From NCBI GenBank assembly GCA_002347285.1, contig DDXW01000030.1, positions 1 through 48,169 on the forward strand: a stretch of DNA of 48,169 nt. Direction: 5' to 3'. The DNA comes from Rhodocyclaceae bacterium UBA2250. GTDB lineage: Bacteria; Pseudomonadota; Gammaproteobacteria; Burkholderiales; Rhodocyclaceae. Below are positions 46,906-48,169 of the stretch, piece after piece. Numbering within the stretch: the stretch's first letter is position 1; each line of letters starts with the position of its first letter. Position numbers and translations under genes: made by a program. Under the pieces are notes generated by a model. The model was not told where the DNA came from. It did not search any database and saw nothing but the letters and a program-made list of their open reading frames with translations.

Positions 46906-47601
46906 ATGAAGAAGACTCCGGGGATGCCTCTGTCGAAGGACTGGCGCAAGGCATTTCCCATGGAGGAGACGCGCAGAGTCGTCCAACTCGTTCAGGATAC
47001 GTGGGATTGGCTCGTCGCGAAGGGGACTCCGAAATTCAACCCCAAGAGTGCGGAACCTCATCTCACGCAGTTCCTGCAAGCCGTTTTGAAGACCCGCGCC
47101 GGTGTCTGCGGCCTAACAGGAAAATTCGCGGCCGAGGACATGAATGCCGATGCAAACCTCGACACCGGCGAACTTGAAAACCGTCACCGGACGGACATCC
47201 GGTATTTCTCCGACCGGAAGAAGGTCGACCTTACCTTTGAATTCAAGAAGCTGAAGCCCCAGTCAGAAAGTCGCCTCCGGTACTACGGCGATAGCGGCAT
47301 GCTGCGCTTTGTCGATGGCAAGTACAGTCGCGACAAACACTTGGCATTCATGGTCGGGCTAATAGCCGACGAGGCGGACAAGTGCGTCAAGGGACTCAAG
47401 ATGGCCATCGGCAAACCGGACATCGCTGCGCAACTTCATCTGCTGAAATCATCCAATGGCGATTGCATTCACGAACCGTCGCGCGAGCTTCCTGGGCTTG
47501 TTCGCTTCGACACCGAGCATTCGAGGGCTGCCCTTGGGGATCAGCCGGATATTGTCCTCTGTCATCTGTTTCTGCTGTATGGGGATGCCGTCGAAGCCTA
47601 G
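46906..47601 (+). CDS. Putative PD-(D/E)XK nuclease, partner of the methyltransferase
   Basis: This 231-residue protein is not assigned to a named family. The segment HRTDIRYFSDRKKVDLTFEFKKLK fits a PD-(D/E)XK core: D97 (or D108), then E112-F113-K114, with an upstream helix that includes E50. The ATG follows the methyltransferase stop with no gap, so the two are translationally coupled. Together they would form a restriction-modification or phage-defence pair in which this protein cuts unmodified DNA. The nuclease assignment is an inference from a short motif; an alternative is a non-catalytic specificity or effector protein. Confidence 0.62.
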   Translation: MKKTPGMPLSKDWRKAFPMEETRRVVQLVQDTWDWLVAKGTPKFNPKSAEPHLTQFLQAVLKTRAGVCGLTGKFAAEDMNADANLDTGELENRHRTDIRYFSDRKKVDLTFEFKKLKPQSESRLRYYGDSGMLRFVDGKYSRDKHLAFMVGLIADEADKCVKGLKMAIGKPDIAAQLHLLKSSNGDCIHEPSRELPGLVRFDTEHSRAALGDQPDIVLCHLFLLYGDAVEA

Positions 47602-47985
47602 TTCTGTCAAGCCGACATGTAGCTGAATGACTGACGCTGACGAGAGCGGCCACTTCTCGGCCCGAGTTGTCGGTCGTACTGGCGCTGATGGGCGACCGGA
47701 GTCGAACAGACAGCAGAGATTGACGGTACTCGGCGCCTGAATGGCCGCCATGGTCAGTCACGAATGACGACATCCCACCCACTGATGGCATTGGGTTCGG
47801 CGGCGGGGGAGGTGACCGTTTTCAGCGTGTCCGGTCGTCCGGTGGCGAGAGGACACCTGAATCACGAGCAATCACAGCGATTGCAAGGGGTATCCTCACA
47901 AATGCCCGAAGGCTCCAACTACCGCTGTCCTACGCTTTGCATTGGCGTGCGAGCCCCCTGAGATCGTCCATTTCCTGGCCGATGT
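47602..47985. other. 384-base region without a convincing gene
   Basis: No ORF here has a recognisable family. It contains the inverted repeat listed separately (47628-47760). The sequence between about 47810 and 47870 is a run of GTGACC/GTGTCC-like segments that could be the remnant of an insertion element, but no transposase fragment is readable. The stretch ends at the stop codon of the minus-strand partial gene. Confidence 0.6.
47628..47760. repeat. Imperfect long inverted repeat
   Basis: Outer arms are TGACTGAC (47628-47635) and GTCAGTCA (47753-47760). Inner arms are GCGGCCA (47646-47652) and TGGCCGC (47742-47748). The outer and inner arms are separated by 10 bases on one side and 4 on the other. 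The intervening region also pairs locally (GTCGGTCG with CGACCGGA). It lies between two convergent accessory genes and could be a dispersed repeat, a terminator for both strands or a small non-autonomous element. Confidence 0.6.
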
Positions 47986-48169
47986 TCACTGGGTGGGTGA
48001 GGGTTCGCGTGGCCAGTCATCAGGAACAAGCTTCAGTCCGTCGCGCCATCGCTCTCGAACTGCATTTTGGAACCGGGCGTCATCGCTGAAATCCGGGTGA
48101 TCTGTGATGATCACCTGGAACTTGCCCTTGAGGCTGTCGACTACGTCTGCGCCGGCCCCGATTTTTCTG
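47986..48169 (-). CDS. C-terminus of a DUF3732-like (ABC-type/SMC-like ATPase) protein, partial
   Basis: Translated on the minus strand, the last 60 codons read ADVVDSLKGKFQVIITDHPD, then a segment ending WRDGLKLVPDDWPREPSPTQ, then TGA. The order of an ITDH strand, a helix and WRxGxKLVPxDW resembles the C-terminal end of DUF3732 proteins, SMC-like ATPases found in three-component ABC defence systems. The gene starts outside the window. It would converge with the restriction-like operon. The family call rests on memory of this C-terminal pattern. Confidence 0.5.
   Translation of the reverse strand, partial: RKIGAGADVVDSLKGKFQVIITDHPDFSDDARFQNAVRERWRDGLKLVPDDWPREPSPTQ

Noticed and set aside
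47449..47751. A 100-codon minus-strand frame in the spacer after the nuclease gene
   Set aside because: It overlaps the nuclease coding end and the inverted repeat, with no family resemblance; it is probably spurious.
47810..47880. Possible IS21-type end repeats (GTGACC/GTGTCC segments)
   Set aside because: The resemblance is weak and there is no transposase remnant beside it, so I do not call an insertion sequence.
47764..47961. A 65-codon plus-strand frame in the spacer
   Set aside because: No ribosome-binding site or recognisable domain; it runs through repeat-like sequence.

Overview
The window reads as a chromosomal segment of a high-GC betaproteobacterium. Supporting this are the order tpiA-secG-tRNA-Leu-nuoABCD, the gntR-sdhCDAB-sdhE-gltA cluster divergent from mdh, and the adjacency of odhA-odhB-lpdA. 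A member of the Rhodocyclales or a relative is plausible, but this is an inference from gene order and protein style; no 16S gene is present.

Layout. 1-3.5 kb (minus strand): the start of the complex I operon (nuoD partial, nuoC, nuoB, nuoA), tRNA-Leu(GAG), secG and tpiA. 3.6-6.5 kb (minus): propionyl-CoA synthetase (prpE) and an AcuI-type acryloyl-CoA reductase. 6.6-12.3 kb: a ferric-iron ABC transporter split into three transcription units (fbpA; fbpB; fbpC divergent from fbpB), with a hybrid histidine kinase between fbpA and fbpB and Fur-box-like sequences at both promoter regions. 12.3-13.7 kb: aat and bpt, two N-end-rule aminoacyl-transferases. 13.8-16.1 kb: an exported ankyrin protein overlapping a flavocytochrome-c-type flavoprotein that seems to start at CTG, then a convergent DUF411 gene. 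16.2-24.4 kb: pyrD, plsB, mutS, a cation/proton antiporter and zapE. 24.4-40.9 kb: an almost complete TCA-cycle cluster (lpdA, odhB, odhA, gltA, sdhE, sdhB, sdhA, sdhD, sdhC and a GntR regulator on minus; mdh, a CitE-like lyase, a DUF3617 gene and acnB on plus). The GntR gene and mdh diverge around a perfect inverted repeat that is probably the shared operator.

Directly after acnB (about 40.95 kb to the end) the base composition and codon use become visibly less GC-biased and the gene content becomes accessory. This part holds a 615-residue transposase-like protein with two zinc ribbons, a CapW/BrxR-type WYL regulator, a divergent 1021-residue N6-adenine DNA methyltransferase, an abutting PD-(D/E)XK-like nuclease, a 384-base gene-free spacer with an inverted-repeat element, and the C-terminal 60 residues of a minus-strand protein resembling DUF3732 ATPases. 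I read this as the edge of a defence island with a compact WYL-regulated restriction-modification-like module. The regulator and methyltransferase are separated by a promoter region carrying a 14-base perfect palindrome and a 10-base long-range inverted repeat, which is the most interesting part of the window.
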